From positions 1 to 23,354 of IMG/VR virus record IMGVR_UViG_3300008111_000117: a stretch of 23,354 nucleotides of DNA, one strand, 5' to 3'. A program made the translations under genes and the position numbers. The notes under the pieces were generated by a model, which saw only the letters and a list, made by a program, of their open reading frames with translations, ran no database searches and was not told the DNA's origin. This document shows positions 7,035 through 14,582 of this stretch, in pieces. Origin of the DNA: a virus. Position 1 is the first letter of the stretch. Each line of letters opens with the position of its first letter.

Positions 7035-9463
7035 TATGCGCGTCCTCTTCCAATGGCAAGCGACTTGTTAGCGTAGGCATTAGCCGCCCACACCGCAGTG
7101 CTGCTGCCCATGATCCTATCCTCAAAACTCTTTACGTCAATCGCTTGGATGTTGTAGTTGTTAATAACCTGAGAACCACCAACAGAGGATAGAGCGTTAT
7201 TTGGAACAATAGTCCCAGATGTGCGAGGCACAAACATCTCTGGTCCCTTCTCTCCAACCATGTAGGAAGTCCCCGCGCTAACAGCGCCTCCAGAAGCTCG
7301 AGGAATAAGCCCAGAACCTCCGGTGATAGTTCCGCCGCTGGCCGAACCAAATGAGAACCCCATAGACCTCAAGAAAGAGTTGAACAGCATCGTTGCCGAG
7401 GCTTTCAACTGGATCAGGATCAAATCTTGGATGATCGACCTAGCCAAGTCCTTAAACGATAGCTTTCCAGTACGAACAAAGTTCTCTAAAGCTTTCTCCA
7501 TGTTACCGAACACAGCATCATAGACACGCTGGGTGGCCTTCAGAGAGTCCTGCATAGAGATGAACATCTCTTGCATTCCTTGGTTCCTTCGAGCCTGGGA
7601 GACCAATAGATCGCGCTTCTCAGGGCTAAGATCAGGATTAGCCATGATCTCTGCAATCTTTTTCTGGGTATCCAACTCCAGCATGGCAATCTGAAGCGCC
7701 TTATCAGAGGCTCCAATCAAAGAACCTTTGAGTTGCAATTTCTGCATCTCGTACTCAAGGCTTTCCTTTTCTGCCTGCCCAGCCTGAACCAACTGGTTGT
7801 AAATCTGATCCCTACGAGATTGCTCTTGAGCAAGATCATTCATGGCTTCATCAGCAAGTTTCTGACGGTCGGCCATTTCATCTGCGTAACGCTTCTTTGC
7901 CAGTTCACGAATTTGGTTTTGCTTTTCCTGCTCAATTTGAATTAGTTGTTGAGCAAGTAGCTTTGCATTTTGCTCGGCAAATACATCAGCTTCTGCTTGA
8001 TTTTTCTTTGCCATTTCATTTCTGGCAAGGAATATCTTTTCTTGAGCATTCAACTCAATAGTCATCATGTCATTCGCAGTCATCCTGCGAAGATCATATT
8101 GATTCTTGACTATTGCTTGATCAATCTCAAACGCCAGTTGTCGGCGTTTTTCGCCAAACTTAACTTCATCGTTAATTGCTTGCGTATCTTGTTGTGACTT
8201 CTTTGCAGCGGCTTCACCGGCCTGCATCTTGTCAAGGATTGCTTGACGCTTAGATACAAACTCCTGAAAGCTCTGCAACAGTTTCCCGTAATAAACAGAG
8301 TCAGGATTGGCTTTATTAAGTTGGTTTGCAGCAGCAGTGATGAACTGGTTTATCTGATCCAGTTGCTCTTCAAGCGTTTGTGGCCGACCTATATTAAGCA
8401 GCGCATTCCAAGCCGCACTAGCTGCGTTCTTAAGTTTTGTCCATGCGCCCTCAAGAGTTCCAACTTGGCGCTCTTGGTCTTGAAGTTTCTTATTCAGCGC
8501 ATCAGCAGCAACCTTGGCCGCTTCTTGAGCCTTGCCTTGCTTATCAAGCAGAACAATGTGCTTGTATTGCTCAAGCGTGAGGAAATTCATCCTGTCATTG
8601 AGCGACTTAATAGAGGACGCGCCGCCATCAAAAGCAGGGATTAGTTTCTGTGCAACCTCAGTAGCCGTTTCACCAGACAACTTCGTGACGTTGGCAATAG
8701 CCTGGGCTACAGAGCCCATAGATTGATCTGTGAACTTCCCAGACTTAACCAACTCCATCAAAATGTCTTTGGTCTTGCCAATAGACAAGTTGGTCTTTGT
8801 ACTGACCGTGTCGGCCAAATCAAGAAAGGTCTTTTGCGTCAGGTTTGCGTAATTACCCGTCAGGATCAACTGATCTCTGAGTTCTGCCGAATCTCTTGCG
8901 CCTTGATAAAACGCAACACCCAAAACACCAACAGTCGCGGCCAATCCTCCCATTGCGACCCGCATCGGGGTCAGCATGGTTGCAATGGCTTTGAACATAT
9001 TGCCCACGCCACCAAACTGATCCTTCAACTGACCACCCTGCTGGAGCAGAGCAATCATGGCGTTTTGGCCTGATGCGATCTGGGTTACAAGGTCGGTAGT
9101 TTGGTAGGTAATGGCAAGTTTTTGCTGCTCAGACAGAACCCCCATCGTGCGCTTGCCAGCAGCGGCTACTTCGTCATAAGCCTTAGCCTGGGCAAGAAGT
9201 TGCTGCTGAAGAGCAGGAGCCGCGTTCTTGAATCTTCCCGCGGCAATCTCGCGTTCAACCTGCGTTACCTTAGATACTTCTTTGCCGTAGTCCTCGGTAG
9301 CGTATTTAAGAGCAACAATCTCTTTGGCGGCCGCATTAGATTCCCGAGTAATGGCCGCCTTGAGGTTCCTAGTCTCAGCAATAGCCTTGTCAACGTCAGC
9401 AGTAAATGACGCAGTATCAAGACCAAGAACGACACCAAGTCGAGCAATGTTGCTGGATGCCAT
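7034..9463 (-). CDS. Tail length tape-measure protein (809 aa)
   Basis: This is the second largest gene. The start is the ATG of a TAATG junction with the upstream gene. The N-terminal 150 residues are helical (SSNIARLGVVLGLDTASFTADVDKA) and fit the TMP_2 type. Residues about 165-190 are a hydrophobic Gly/Ala/Val segment (GGLAATVGVLGVAFYQG), typical of the part injected into the host envelope. Residues about 370-620 are charged coiled coil, rich in Gln, Glu and Lys. Residues about 645-703 match the lambda tape-measure C-terminal domain pattern (ENFVRTGKLSFKDLARSIIQDL). A Gly-rich linker and a short NYNIQAIDVKSFEDR tail end it. At about 0.15 nm per residue this predicts a tail near 120 nm, an estimate from the family rule. 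Confidence 0.95.
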   Translation of the reverse strand: MASSNIARLGVVLGLDTASFTADVDKAIAETRNLKAAITRESNAAAKEIVALKYATEDYGKEVSKVTQVEREIAAGRFKNAAPALQQQLLAQAKAYDEVAAAGKRTMGVLSEQQKLAITYQTTDLVTQIASGQNAMIALLQQGGQLKDQFGGVGNMFKAIATMLTPMRVAMGGLAATVGVLGVAFYQGARDSAELRDQLILTGNYANLTQKTFLDLADTVSTKTNLSIGKTKDILMELVKSGKFTDQSMGSVAQAIANVTKLSGETATEVAQKLIPAFDGGASSIKSLNDRMNFLTLEQYKHIVLLDKQGKAQEAAKVAADALNKKLQDQERQVGTLEGAWTKLKNAASAAWNALLNIGRPQTLEEQLDQINQFITAAANQLNKANPDSVYYGKLLQSFQEFVSKRQAILDKMQAGEAAAKKSQQDTQAINDEVKFGEKRRQLAFEIDQAIVKNQYDLRRMTANDMMTIELNAQEKIFLARNEMAKKNQAEADVFAEQNAKLLAQQLIQIEQEKQNQIRELAKKRYADEMADRQKLADEAMNDLAQEQSRRDQIYNQLVQAGQAEKESLEYEMQKLQLKGSLIGASDKALQIAMLELDTQKKIAEIMANPDLSPEKRDLLVSQARRNQGMQEMFISMQDSLKATQRVYDAVFGNMEKALENFVRTGKLSFKDLARSIIQDLILIQLKASATMLFNSFLRSMGFSFGSASGGTITGGSGLIPRASGGAVSAGTSYMVGEKGPEMFVPRTSGTIVPNNALSSVGGSQVINNYNIQAIDVKSFEDRIMGSSTAVWAANAYANKSLAIGRGRA

Positions 9464-9945
9464 TACTTCTTCCTTCTATTCAGTCGCTTCGCGTAAGCAG
9501 GGATTATGTAAGCTAACTCGCTCTTCAGTGCGCTAAGTACAGTCTCGACTTGAGCATCCAAAGACGGTCTTAGAAACGGTTGAGGGTTGAGCTTACTTGT
9601 TCCAAACTCCTGCGCCAGTGACACTGAGCTTTTCTTAACCGAAACAATCGCAATAGCAGCATCCGTCTCGTTGACGTACTTGGACATCTTGTCCCTGCCA
9701 TGAGGGATTCTGGCGTCCAGTTTTACCGTGTCTCTAAGATGGATTGGCCCGGTGTTTTCTTCGTCATAGGGAGCAGTCTGCTCAACCCGACGATACACCG
9801 GAACCATAGCATTACGCGCCGCCTTTACGAGGGTGTTCCTCGCAACTAGGTCAGCGCGATAGCCTTGAGCCAAGTCCCGGAGTTGCTGCTCAAACTCAGC
9901 AAATCCCTCTAACTTGACCCCTCGCTCATTGGGTATGTACGCCAA
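9463..9945 (-). CDS. HK97 gp10-like neck/tail-completion protein, TTG start
   Basis: The 160-aa protein matches the HK97 gp10 pattern: KLEGFAEFEQQLRDLAQ near the N-terminus, then VKAARNAMVPVYRRVEQTAPY, a GPIHLRDTVKL turn, and the diagnostic AQEFGTSKLNPQPFLRPSLDAQ block. The family joins the head connector to the tail end. The start is TTG, chosen because no ATG or GTG fits nearby and GGAG lies seven bases upstream; this gives a 20-base overlap with the chaperone extension. The stop overlaps the tape-measure start as TAATG. Position is unusual: this family normally lies just after the head-closure gene, but here it sits between chaperone and tape measure. The basic tail (AYAKRLNRRKK) is clear. 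Confidence 0.85.
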   Translation of the reverse strand: MAYIPNERGVKLEGFAEFEQQLRDLAQGYRADLVARNTLVKAARNAMVPVYRRVEQTAPYDEENTGPIHLRDTVKLDARIPHGRDKMSKYVNETDAAIAIVSVKKSSVSLAQEFGTSKLNPQPFLRPSLDAQVETVLSALKSELAYIIPAYAKRLNRRKK

Positions 9946-10279
9946 ACAACTTCTCCGCGCCTGGGGCCTGAGCCATGAAGGAAATCAGATTGTTGTTGAC
10001 GGCAACCTTTTGTTCCTCTTCCGTCAACGGAGGAACAATGTACTCATGGGTTGAAGGAAGAATATCCTTCATCTCAAACGCTTTGTTCCCTTGTCGGAGT
10101 TTAGCGTTTAGGTTCCCAGTAGCAAAGCCACTTAAGGCTAATAGCATAGCCTTGTTCCCCAGATAACCGTCATGCAGCATGATCTCGATGTTCCGCATGT
10201 CGTCTGCTGGGATGTTGTCAGGACACCCACCGTGAGCCCAGACGTAAGCCCGAGCCTGTGAGTAAGTGTCCCTTAAGAG
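9926..10279 (-). CDS. Frameshifted C-terminal half of tail-assembly chaperone (gpT part of gpGT)
   Basis: This frame has no good start of its own; its first ATG is at 10198 and leaves 75 bases unused. Read in the -1 frame from the slippery site, translation continues without a stop through LLRDTYSQARAYVWAHGG and CPDNIPADDMRNIEI to the stop at 9926. The fusion joins 143 residues of G to 117 residues of T, giving about 260 aa. In lambda-like phages gpGT is made at a few percent of gpG; both bind tape measure and tube subunits to assemble the tail and are absent from virions. The chaperone T half here carries LSGFATGNLNAKL and a C-terminal NNNLISFMAQAPG. The assignment depends on the slippery site, which fits exactly. 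Confidence 0.88.
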   Translation of the reverse strand, partial: LLRDTYSQARAYVWAHGGCPDNIPADDMRNIEIMLHDGYLGNKAMLLALSGFATGNLNAKLRQGNKAFEMKDILPSTHEYIVPPLTEEEQKVAVNNNLISFMAQAPGAEKLFGVHTQ

Positions 10280-10707
10280 TTTTTTCGGGAGTCCCCGTAG
10301 GAAGGCTGGATAGCCTCTTGGATGCCCTTGATCATCTCCAGTTGAACAGTGAAGGGCATTTCCTCTTCAATCTGCTCATAGGTCAGATCATCAAGATTCC
10401 CTTCGATGGGAACCAAGAGCCGGAACATCTCGACAATGCGGTTCTCGACCTGCATAGCAGTGCGTACAAGCTCTTTTGTGGACCGACCATCCACATATAC
10501 GTCCCCGTCTTTTTCCTCGCCTTGTAGGCCCTTTACGGCCTTCTCGTAGCGGGTTTGGAACTTGGACTCATCAACCTGTTCAATCCTGGCTTGCATGTCC
10601 TCCATCTCTTTGGACAGAGGAACACGAACCTTGAAGGTCTTGTTCGCTAGGACAAACGACTTGATGCGAAGGGATGACGTATCCCCGAATGCTTGGGAGA
10701 GCTTCAT
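10273..10707 (-). CDS. Tail-assembly chaperone (gpG-like), zero-frame product
   Basis: The 144-aa protein starts at ATG one base after the preceding TAA. It is acidic and helical (KEMEDMQARIEQVDESKFQ, MQVENRIVEMFRLL, DDLTYEQIEEEMPFTVQLEM), with an N-terminal strand SLRIKSFVLANKTFKVRVPL. That composition and placement between tail tube and tape measure fit the lambda gpG class of tail-assembly chaperones, which keep tape measure soluble and recruit tube subunits. The last codons contain the A AAA AAC slippery site that yields the longer GT product. The family is very variable in sequence, so recognition rests on context, length and the frameshift together. Confidence 0.88.
   Translation of the reverse strand: MKLSQAFGDTSSLRIKSFVLANKTFKVRVPLSKEMEDMQARIEQVDESKFQTRYEKAVKGLQGEEKDGDVYVDGRSTKELVRTAMQVENRIVEMFRLLVPIEGNLDDLTYEQIEEEMPFTVQLEMIKGIQEAIQPSYGDSRKNS
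10279..10285 (-). promoter_or_regulatory. Programmed -1 ribosomal frameshift slippery site, A AAA AAC
   Basis: On the minus strand the heptamer AAAAAAC lies in the zero frame of the G gene as CGA AAA AAC, so it splits as A AAA AAC, the canonical X XXY YYZ slippery heptamer. It is only two codons from the G stop (TCT TAA). A slip of one base back reads CTC TTA AGG and enters the long frame that ends at 9926. This is the expected place for the lambda gpG/gpGT switch. I did not identify a clear downstream pseudoknot by eye. Confidence 0.93.
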
Positions 10708-10708
10708 A

Positions 10709-10930
10709 TTATCTTGGCTTTATGATGTGTTGATAGATGGAATCGTTGACACGAACCGCGAAGTCCACCACTTCCTCGGGGCTCATCGTATTGGCGTGGT
10801 TCTTTGCAATCTCATGGGCAAGGCTCACCGCGGTAAGCCTTTGCTGAGTAAAACCAAACCAATCTTTTCTTGTCTCTGCTTGGGCGATTAAGAACCCAAG
10901 CAGATCATTCGTGTTTTGTATTACTGTCAC
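10709..10930 (-). CDS. Hypothetical small protein between tail tube and chaperone (73 aa)
   Basis: The 73-aa frame starts at GTG one base after the stop of the second tail-tube gene and ends one base before the chaperone ATG, so it exactly fills the space. There is no ATG alternative near the N-terminus. It is predicted all-helical: LLGFLIAQAETRKDWFGFTQ, LTAVSLAHEIAKNHA, PEEVVDFAVRVNDSIYQHI. I do not recognise the family. Position in the tail operon suggests a morphogenesis helper or an accessory partner of the chaperone; this is inference. Initiation is probably by translational coupling because no strong ribosome site is present. Confidence 0.65.
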   Translation of the reverse strand: MTVIQNTNDLLGFLIAQAETRKDWFGFTQQRLTAVSLAHEIAKNHANTMSPEEVVDFAVRVNDSIYQHIIKPR

Positions 10931-10931
10931 T

Positions 10932-11648
10932 TTAGTTGTTCACCCAGTTGTAGAGACCAGCCCTCGGATGGATCGTGAACATAGCTTTTGCTTCTGCTCC
11001 AGGCTGAGAATCAATCTGGAAATTAGAAGCCCGACCAGTAAATGAATAATATACAGTGTTGCTTCCTTCTGTGGCGGCAATCACATAGGTGCGATCAATC
11101 GTACCGCTATAGGCATCTGCCCTCATTTGCAACAAACCGGCATCAGAAGGATTCCAAGTGGCAGTAATGGTCATTGATGTTCCAGCCGCTTGAGTAGGCA
11201 TCTTGTCTGATTGCCTTGCCCCAGCAACAGGGAATGAAACTGACGCATCATCTTGACCAAATGCTGGAATAGTCTGGATGTTCAAAAGATTAGTAGCAAA
11301 TGTAATTGCCTGTACTTGTGCCAGCGTTCCCATCTGCGCTGCGGTCAATGCAGTAGGCGTACCTCCAGCAGACGTATACAGCACAAATGATTGAGTGCCA
11401 GCAGGAGGAGTTCCAGTGACAGTCAATGCGCGAGTGCCACCGTTGTATGAAACGATGGGGTATGAGGTGCCAGCAATAAAAATTGCGCCAGTATAGAAAT
11501 TGGTTACTGCGCTGGCGGTAGTGCCGTCAGTAAAAGTTGCCGGCAAAGTAATTACTGACGCAGAAACAGTACCGCTACCAGTAACTTGGTTGTACTGAAA
11601 ATACATGGATGCCGAGAAACCCGGCAAAACCTTGTTTGGCAGAGCCAT
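10932..11648 (-). CDS. Second tail-tube paralogue with inserted N-terminal domain (238 aa)
   Basis: The protein starts MALPNKVLPGFSASMYF, parallel to MALPNKILPGFSVAMYA in the neighbouring gene, and the C-terminal 95 residues agree at roughly 70% by eye (AGARQSDK, RADAY-GTIDRT, ATEG-N-VYY, QPGAEAKA-FTIHPR). It differs by an insertion of about 75 residues (about 18-93) containing VSASVITLPATFTDGTT, GAIFIAGTSYPIVSYNGG and RALTVTGTPPAG. This reads as extra beta strands, probably an Ig-like domain displayed on the tube. The upstream AAAGGAAAATC ribosome site and first 12 bases match those of the other copy, so the duplication carried its start region. Tube identity rests on the context after the tail terminator and on pairing with the other copy. 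It may be the major tube, a minor one, or a cap. Confidence 0.85.
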   Translation of the reverse strand: MALPNKVLPGFSASMYFQYNQVTGSGTVSASVITLPATFTDGTTASAVTNFYTGAIFIAGTSYPIVSYNGGTRALTVTGTPPAGTQSFVLYTSAGGTPTALTAAQMGTLAQVQAITFATNLLNIQTIPAFGQDDASVSFPVAGARQSDKMPTQAAGTSMTITATWNPSDAGLLQMRADAYSGTIDRTYVIAATEGSNTVYYSFTGRASNFQIDSQPGAEAKAMFTIHPRAGLYNWVNN

Positions 11649-11657
11649 GATTTTCCT

Positions 11658-12152
11658 TTAGGCGTTGTTAGACCAACCGTACTGATTTCCACGGGGATGA
11701 ATCGTGAAAACAGCCTTGGCTTCTGCACCGGGTTGAGCGTCGATCTGCCACTGAGATACGCGACCGTTGAAGGCGTAATAAACGATGTTTGCGCCTTCAG
11801 TAGCGGAGATCACGAACGTGCGGTCAATCGTGCCGTTGTACGCATCAGCACGAAGCAACAGCAGAACCGAGTCAGTCGGGTTCCACGCGGCAGTGATCGT
11901 GAGCGAGGTCGGAGCACTCTGGACAGGAACCTTGTCGGACTGACGCGCACCGGCAACCGAGAAGTTCGCCACAGCGTCATCTTGACCAAACGCAGGCACT
12001 GCCTCGACGTTCATCAAGTTACCAGATACCGCCAGAGGGCTAACGCTTGCAACTAGAGCAAGCTGTGCAGTGGTCAACGGAGTTGGAGTAGCCCCAGGTT
12101 GTGCGTACATCGCAACACTGAACCCAGGCAGAATTTTGTTTGGCAGAGCCAT
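11658..12152 (-). CDS. Tail-tube protein, short copy (164 aa)
   Basis: The 164-aa protein begins MALPNKILPGFSVAMY at an ATG with AAAGGAAAATC upstream. It is beta-rich: NFSVAGARQSDK, PTSLTITAAWNPTDSVLLLL, GTIDRTFVISATEG, VYYAFNGRVSQWQID and AKAVFTIHPRGNQYGW. It sits after the DUF3168-type tail terminator and before a second, larger copy, and the chaperone and tape measure follow. That order is where the major tail-tube gene lies in lambda- and HK97-like phages, and the fold pattern fits. The protein lacks the N-terminal insertion of the second copy. Which copy forms most of the tail, or whether both alternate, cannot be told from sequence. Confidence 0.85.
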   Translation of the reverse strand: MALPNKILPGFSVAMYAQPGATPTPLTTAQLALVASVSPLAVSGNLMNVEAVPAFGQDDAVANFSVAGARQSDKVPVQSAPTSLTITAAWNPTDSVLLLLRADAYNGTIDRTFVISATEGANIVYYAFNGRVSQWQIDAQPGAEAKAVFTIHPRGNQYGWSNNA

Positions 12153-12162
12153 GATTTTCCTT

Positions 12163-12582
12163 TCAAGTTGGGATGTCTAGTGTGCAGTCCAGAAATACCT
12201 GGGCCATCTTTTCTTTGTCGTCATAGGAATTGTATAGCCAAAACACATCCGCCTTGGCAATCCAAAACCCATATGTCGGCCCACCGAAAACCCCGGTGTA
12301 GCCATGCAACGATTGTAGTATCTGGTTACTGATTGTGAAACCGTCTTCCATTCCCTGAGTGAAAATAGAGATTTGGAAGACAGGTCGATCAATACCTTTG
12401 TTCGCTTGGTTTCCACCTGTATAGACTTCTTGGTGGACGTTTCTAAGTTGCCAAGTGAGAAACTTGGGCTCTAAGGCAAAGTTACGGTTGAAAGCAGAAT
12501 AGACAGGAACCGGCGTGACAATGCTAGTCAGGTGCGCCTGAATTGCCCTAGCGTAGTCAACCGGATTCTTTTGTGCTGCCAT
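12163..12582 (-). CDS. Tail terminator / completion protein (DUF3168-like, 139 aa)
   Basis: The 139-aa protein starts at the ATG of an ATGA overlap with the upstream stop. The pattern PVDYARAIQAHLTSI near the N-terminus, then PVPVYSAF, DRPVFQISIFTQGMEDGFTISNQILQSLHGY, and a final QVFLDCTLDIP strand is that of DUF3168-type tail terminator proteins. These cap the tail tube and join it to the head connector. Context agrees: it follows the adaptor and head-closure genes and precedes the tube. A clear AAAGGA ribosome site lies just after it for the tube gene. No odd residues are evident. Confidence 0.82.
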   Translation of the reverse strand: MAAQKNPVDYARAIQAHLTSIVTPVPVYSAFNRNFALEPKFLTWQLRNVHQEVYTGGNQANKGIDRPVFQISIFTQGMEDGFTISNQILQSLHGYTGVFGGPTYGFWIAKADVFWLYNSYDDKEKMAQVFLDCTLDIPT

Positions 12583-12923
12583 CAGACTGCCGTTTGAGGA
12601 TCATTGCGGAAGCACATCAACCGGACATGCTGCCTGCTGTTGTCTGACTTTGCGTCTTCAATCCGCCAAGAATCTCCATCATAGGTGATGGAATAGTTAC
12701 CTGGGTCTTCAACGATAGTTCTGGCGTTTGGAGAGTAGTTAATTTCAAACTCAGTGATGTCGTGATAGTCACGATACTTGTCTGAAATCTTAATTGCACT
12801 GTTGACTTCGTGAATCTTTGCTCTGGTCTTGAACCATAGAGTTTGCGTTACGCCTTGCTCACCAAATGCCGACTTGGTGAAGGAAAGCGTATTGATACTG
12901 ATGGTTTCAAAACGAACTATCAA
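12582..12923 (-). CDS. Head-closure / head-tail joining protein (113 aa), TTG start
   Basis: The 113-aa protein starts at TTG in a TTGA overlap with the upstream gene; GGTG and AAGGA are upstream. The sequence is beta-rich and ends with GNYSITYDGDSWRIEDAKSDN and HVRLMCFRNDP. The pattern of a basic, strand-rich protein with a late W-I-E turn fits phage head-tail joining proteins (the SPP1 gp16 / HK97 gp7 class), which close the portal channel. Position between adaptor and tail terminator supports this. I rate family recognition as moderate because the sequence pattern is not strongly diagnostic. Confidence 0.7.
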   Translation of the reverse strand: MIVRFETISINTLSFTKSAFGEQGVTQTLWFKTRAKIHEVNSAIKISDKYRDYHDITEFEINYSPNARTIVEDPGNYSITYDGDSWRIEDAKSDNSRQHVRLMCFRNDPQTAV

Positions 12924-13540
12924 AGCACCAAGTCCTTGTAAGGCCTGAGCAAAGAAGAAACTCCGAACGGAATCTCTCGCATGATCTTCTCGGTAGTGTT
13001 TGACCTGTTGTTATACAGGTGCATCAGCATCAGAAGACTCGCCTGCTGAACAACAGGATAGTCCGCTAAGTGACTCGCAGCTACGGTGTACTCGCAGTAG
13101 ACCGGACTAGTCCGTCCAGTATTCAGGTCAGTCGGCAGAGTCGCAACAACTACCTTGTTACCAGAATCATCGTAGTAATACTGATTGCTTGCTACGGTTT
13201 GCAACGTGTTTGAGGCATCCCAGTACTTCACCGCATCAACGGTAACAGACTGCGATACCTCGGGAAGATCAAGCGTCAGCGGAGTCCCTGACAGACTGCC
13301 AGCGTTGTAGTAGACCCGATACTGGCAGGGAAACATCGATTGACCGATGTAGTCCTCAATGACCATCCTTGAAGCCAACTCCAACCCATACAGAAGATCG
13401 TCCTGGGACGTATCACCGTACAGGTTAAGCTGGTCAGCAACAGTGGTCAAAGGAATCCATGTGGTCGAGACATCCCGACCAATCTGCTCAACCTTTTGAT
13501 AGTTGAACGGATTTCGATTCCCGCCAGTTTGGTATTCCAT
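12920..13540 (-). CDS. Head-tail connector / adaptor protein (HK97 gp6-like, 206 aa)
   Basis: The 206-aa protein starts at the ATG of a TAATG junction with the upstream capsid stop. It has PLTTVADQLNLYGDTSQDDLLYGLE and a helix MVIEDYIGQSMFPCQYRVYY, a strand block (GTPLTLDLPEVSQSVTVDAV), and a C-terminal IPFGVSSLLRPYKDL, which is the diagnostic tail end of phage head-tail connector proteins (HK97 gp6, PF05135 class). These form a 12- or 13-fold ring under the portal that receives the head-closure protein. Placement right after the capsid genes is standard. The central YYYDDSGNKVVVATLPTD strand region is longer than in the smallest members. Confidence 0.85.
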   Translation of the reverse strand: MEYQTGGNRNPFNYQKVEQIGRDVSTTWIPLTTVADQLNLYGDTSQDDLLYGLELASRMVIEDYIGQSMFPCQYRVYYNAGSLSGTPLTLDLPEVSQSVTVDAVKYWDASNTLQTVASNQYYYDDSGNKVVVATLPTDLNTGRTSPVYCEYTVAASHLADYPVVQQASLLMLMHLYNNRSNTTEKIMREIPFGVSSLLRPYKDLVL

Positions 13541-14544
13541 TACGCACTCATCCGAACGCCAGCAAACGGATCACGCACCGTGGAGACAACCTTCTTCTCC
13601 GCGTACATCGTAATGAAGCCTGGGGCGCTTTGTTCCATCATCTGTACGGAGAACTCGTTGGAGTCGCCAATACACAGGAACCTCGGCCAGTTGGCTAGGT
13701 AGATCGGGAATGCGGCTGACAGGTAAGGATTAGGAATAACAGGCCAACCAAAAATGCGACCAACAGCGCCGCCGTCATCTTCACCCACCTCCAGCAGGAC
13801 AGGAAGACCCTGCAAGTCTTTCATCTCGCGCAGAGACTCAATCATTGAAGGCCGGATGTGCCATGCAGTCCCAGGCATAGCCCAGTACTGTCCCGGCAGG
13901 CGAGTCGTCAGGGACGCGATGTCGTTGTAGACAACGCCACCAGCAGTCTGAGCCTGGGTGGACAAGGAGTGAATGCCGTTCGTAATGGCCGTCCCAGACG
14001 TTCCAAAAGCCGCCGTGGCGGCACTGGTATACATATCCAACCCACGCAGTCCAGCAGTGGCTCCTGTGGCCGTTGTGGTCGATCCTGCTTGGTCGTTGTT
14101 GACTGCCATCGACGCGGCTTCTACCTGACTCCATTCCATCATCAGGTCTTCAACCAGAGCCGCTTCTAGAGCGTTCACATCACTCAAGACAGCAGACCGG
14201 ATGGGAAGAGTGGCCGATACAGACCGAACAGGAAGTTGCCAAATGCTGGTATCCACGTTAGGACTGCCAGCATTGGAGCCTGGGGTATAGCCCCAAGGGG
14301 TTGAACTCAGCGCATTGCCTACCTTAGCGGCAAACAAGGCATCTGAGCCCACAATCGGAAGGGGCCGGTATGCCATCCGAAAAGGATTGACATACCGAGC
14401 CGCTGCAAAAGCATCATCGAAAGTTGTCCGTCCACCTTTGCCGGTGCCAGAACCAGTAAGTGCCGAGGCTTCAGAGATGTCAATCTTGACCCTCCGTTGC
14501 TCATGGATGGATTTCTTGATTCCGTCTAGGACTTTTTCGATCAT
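13540..14544 (-). CDS. Second HK97-fold capsid protein, paralogue of the major capsid (334 aa)
   Basis: The start is the ATG at 14544, with AAAAGGAAAAACC upstream; an in-frame ATG at 14583 (TAATG junction) would add 13 residues read through a hairpin. Clear shared blocks with the upstream capsid are EASALT-G-GKGGRT, DTSIWQ, PIRSAVLSDVNALEA, NNDQ-GST with GLRGLD, and the C-terminal APGFITMYAEKKVVSTVRDPF, against PGSITFFGEKRLGTSVRDPN. Only about 24 residues precede EASALT, against about 98 in the first copy, so it lacks the coiled-coil delta/scaffold region. It probably needs the first capsid and its scaffold to assemble. It may form part of the shell, pentamers, or a minor protein, none of which is shown. 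Confidence 0.88.
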   Translation of the reverse strand: MIEKVLDGIKKSIHEQRRVKIDISEASALTGSGTGKGGRTTFDDAFAAARYVNPFRMAYRPLPIVGSDALFAAKVGNALSSTPWGYTPGSNAGSPNVDTSIWQLPVRSVSATLPIRSAVLSDVNALEAALVEDLMMEWSQVEAASMAVNNDQAGSTTTATGATAGLRGLDMYTSAATAAFGTSGTAITNGIHSLSTQAQTAGGVVYNDIASLTTRLPGQYWAMPGTAWHIRPSMIESLREMKDLQGLPVLLEVGEDDGGAVGRIFGWPVIPNPYLSAAFPIYLANWPRFLCIGDSNEFSVQMMEQSAPGFITMYAEKKVVSTVRDPFAGVRMSA

Positions 14545-14560
14545 GGTTTTTCCTTTTAAC

Positions 14561-14576
14561 GGGGGCCTAAGCCCCC
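14561..14576 (-). other. GC-rich stem-loop between the two capsid genes
   Basis: A perfect inverted repeat on the minus strand, GGGGGC TTAG GCCCCC, has a six-pair GC stem and four-base loop. It lies 6 bases after the first capsid stop and 16 bases before the start of the second. There is no U tract after it (GTTAAAAGG follows), so it is not a standard intrinsic terminator. It may slow or partly stop transcription, protect the upstream capsid mRNA end, or tune translation of the second gene, giving more first than second capsid protein. Confidence 0.8.
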
Positions 14577-14582
14577 TTCCCA

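Noticed and set aside
8243-8644. Plus-strand 133-codon frame opposite the tape measure
   Set aside because: The Leu/Ile-rich product is what the reverse complement of a coiled-coil Gln/Lys/Glu coding region gives; no gene signals are present.
9926-10198. Independent 90-aa gene starting at the ATG at 10198
   Set aside because: No ribosome site is evident before that ATG, and the -1 frameshift from 10279 explains both the upstream open frame and the position.
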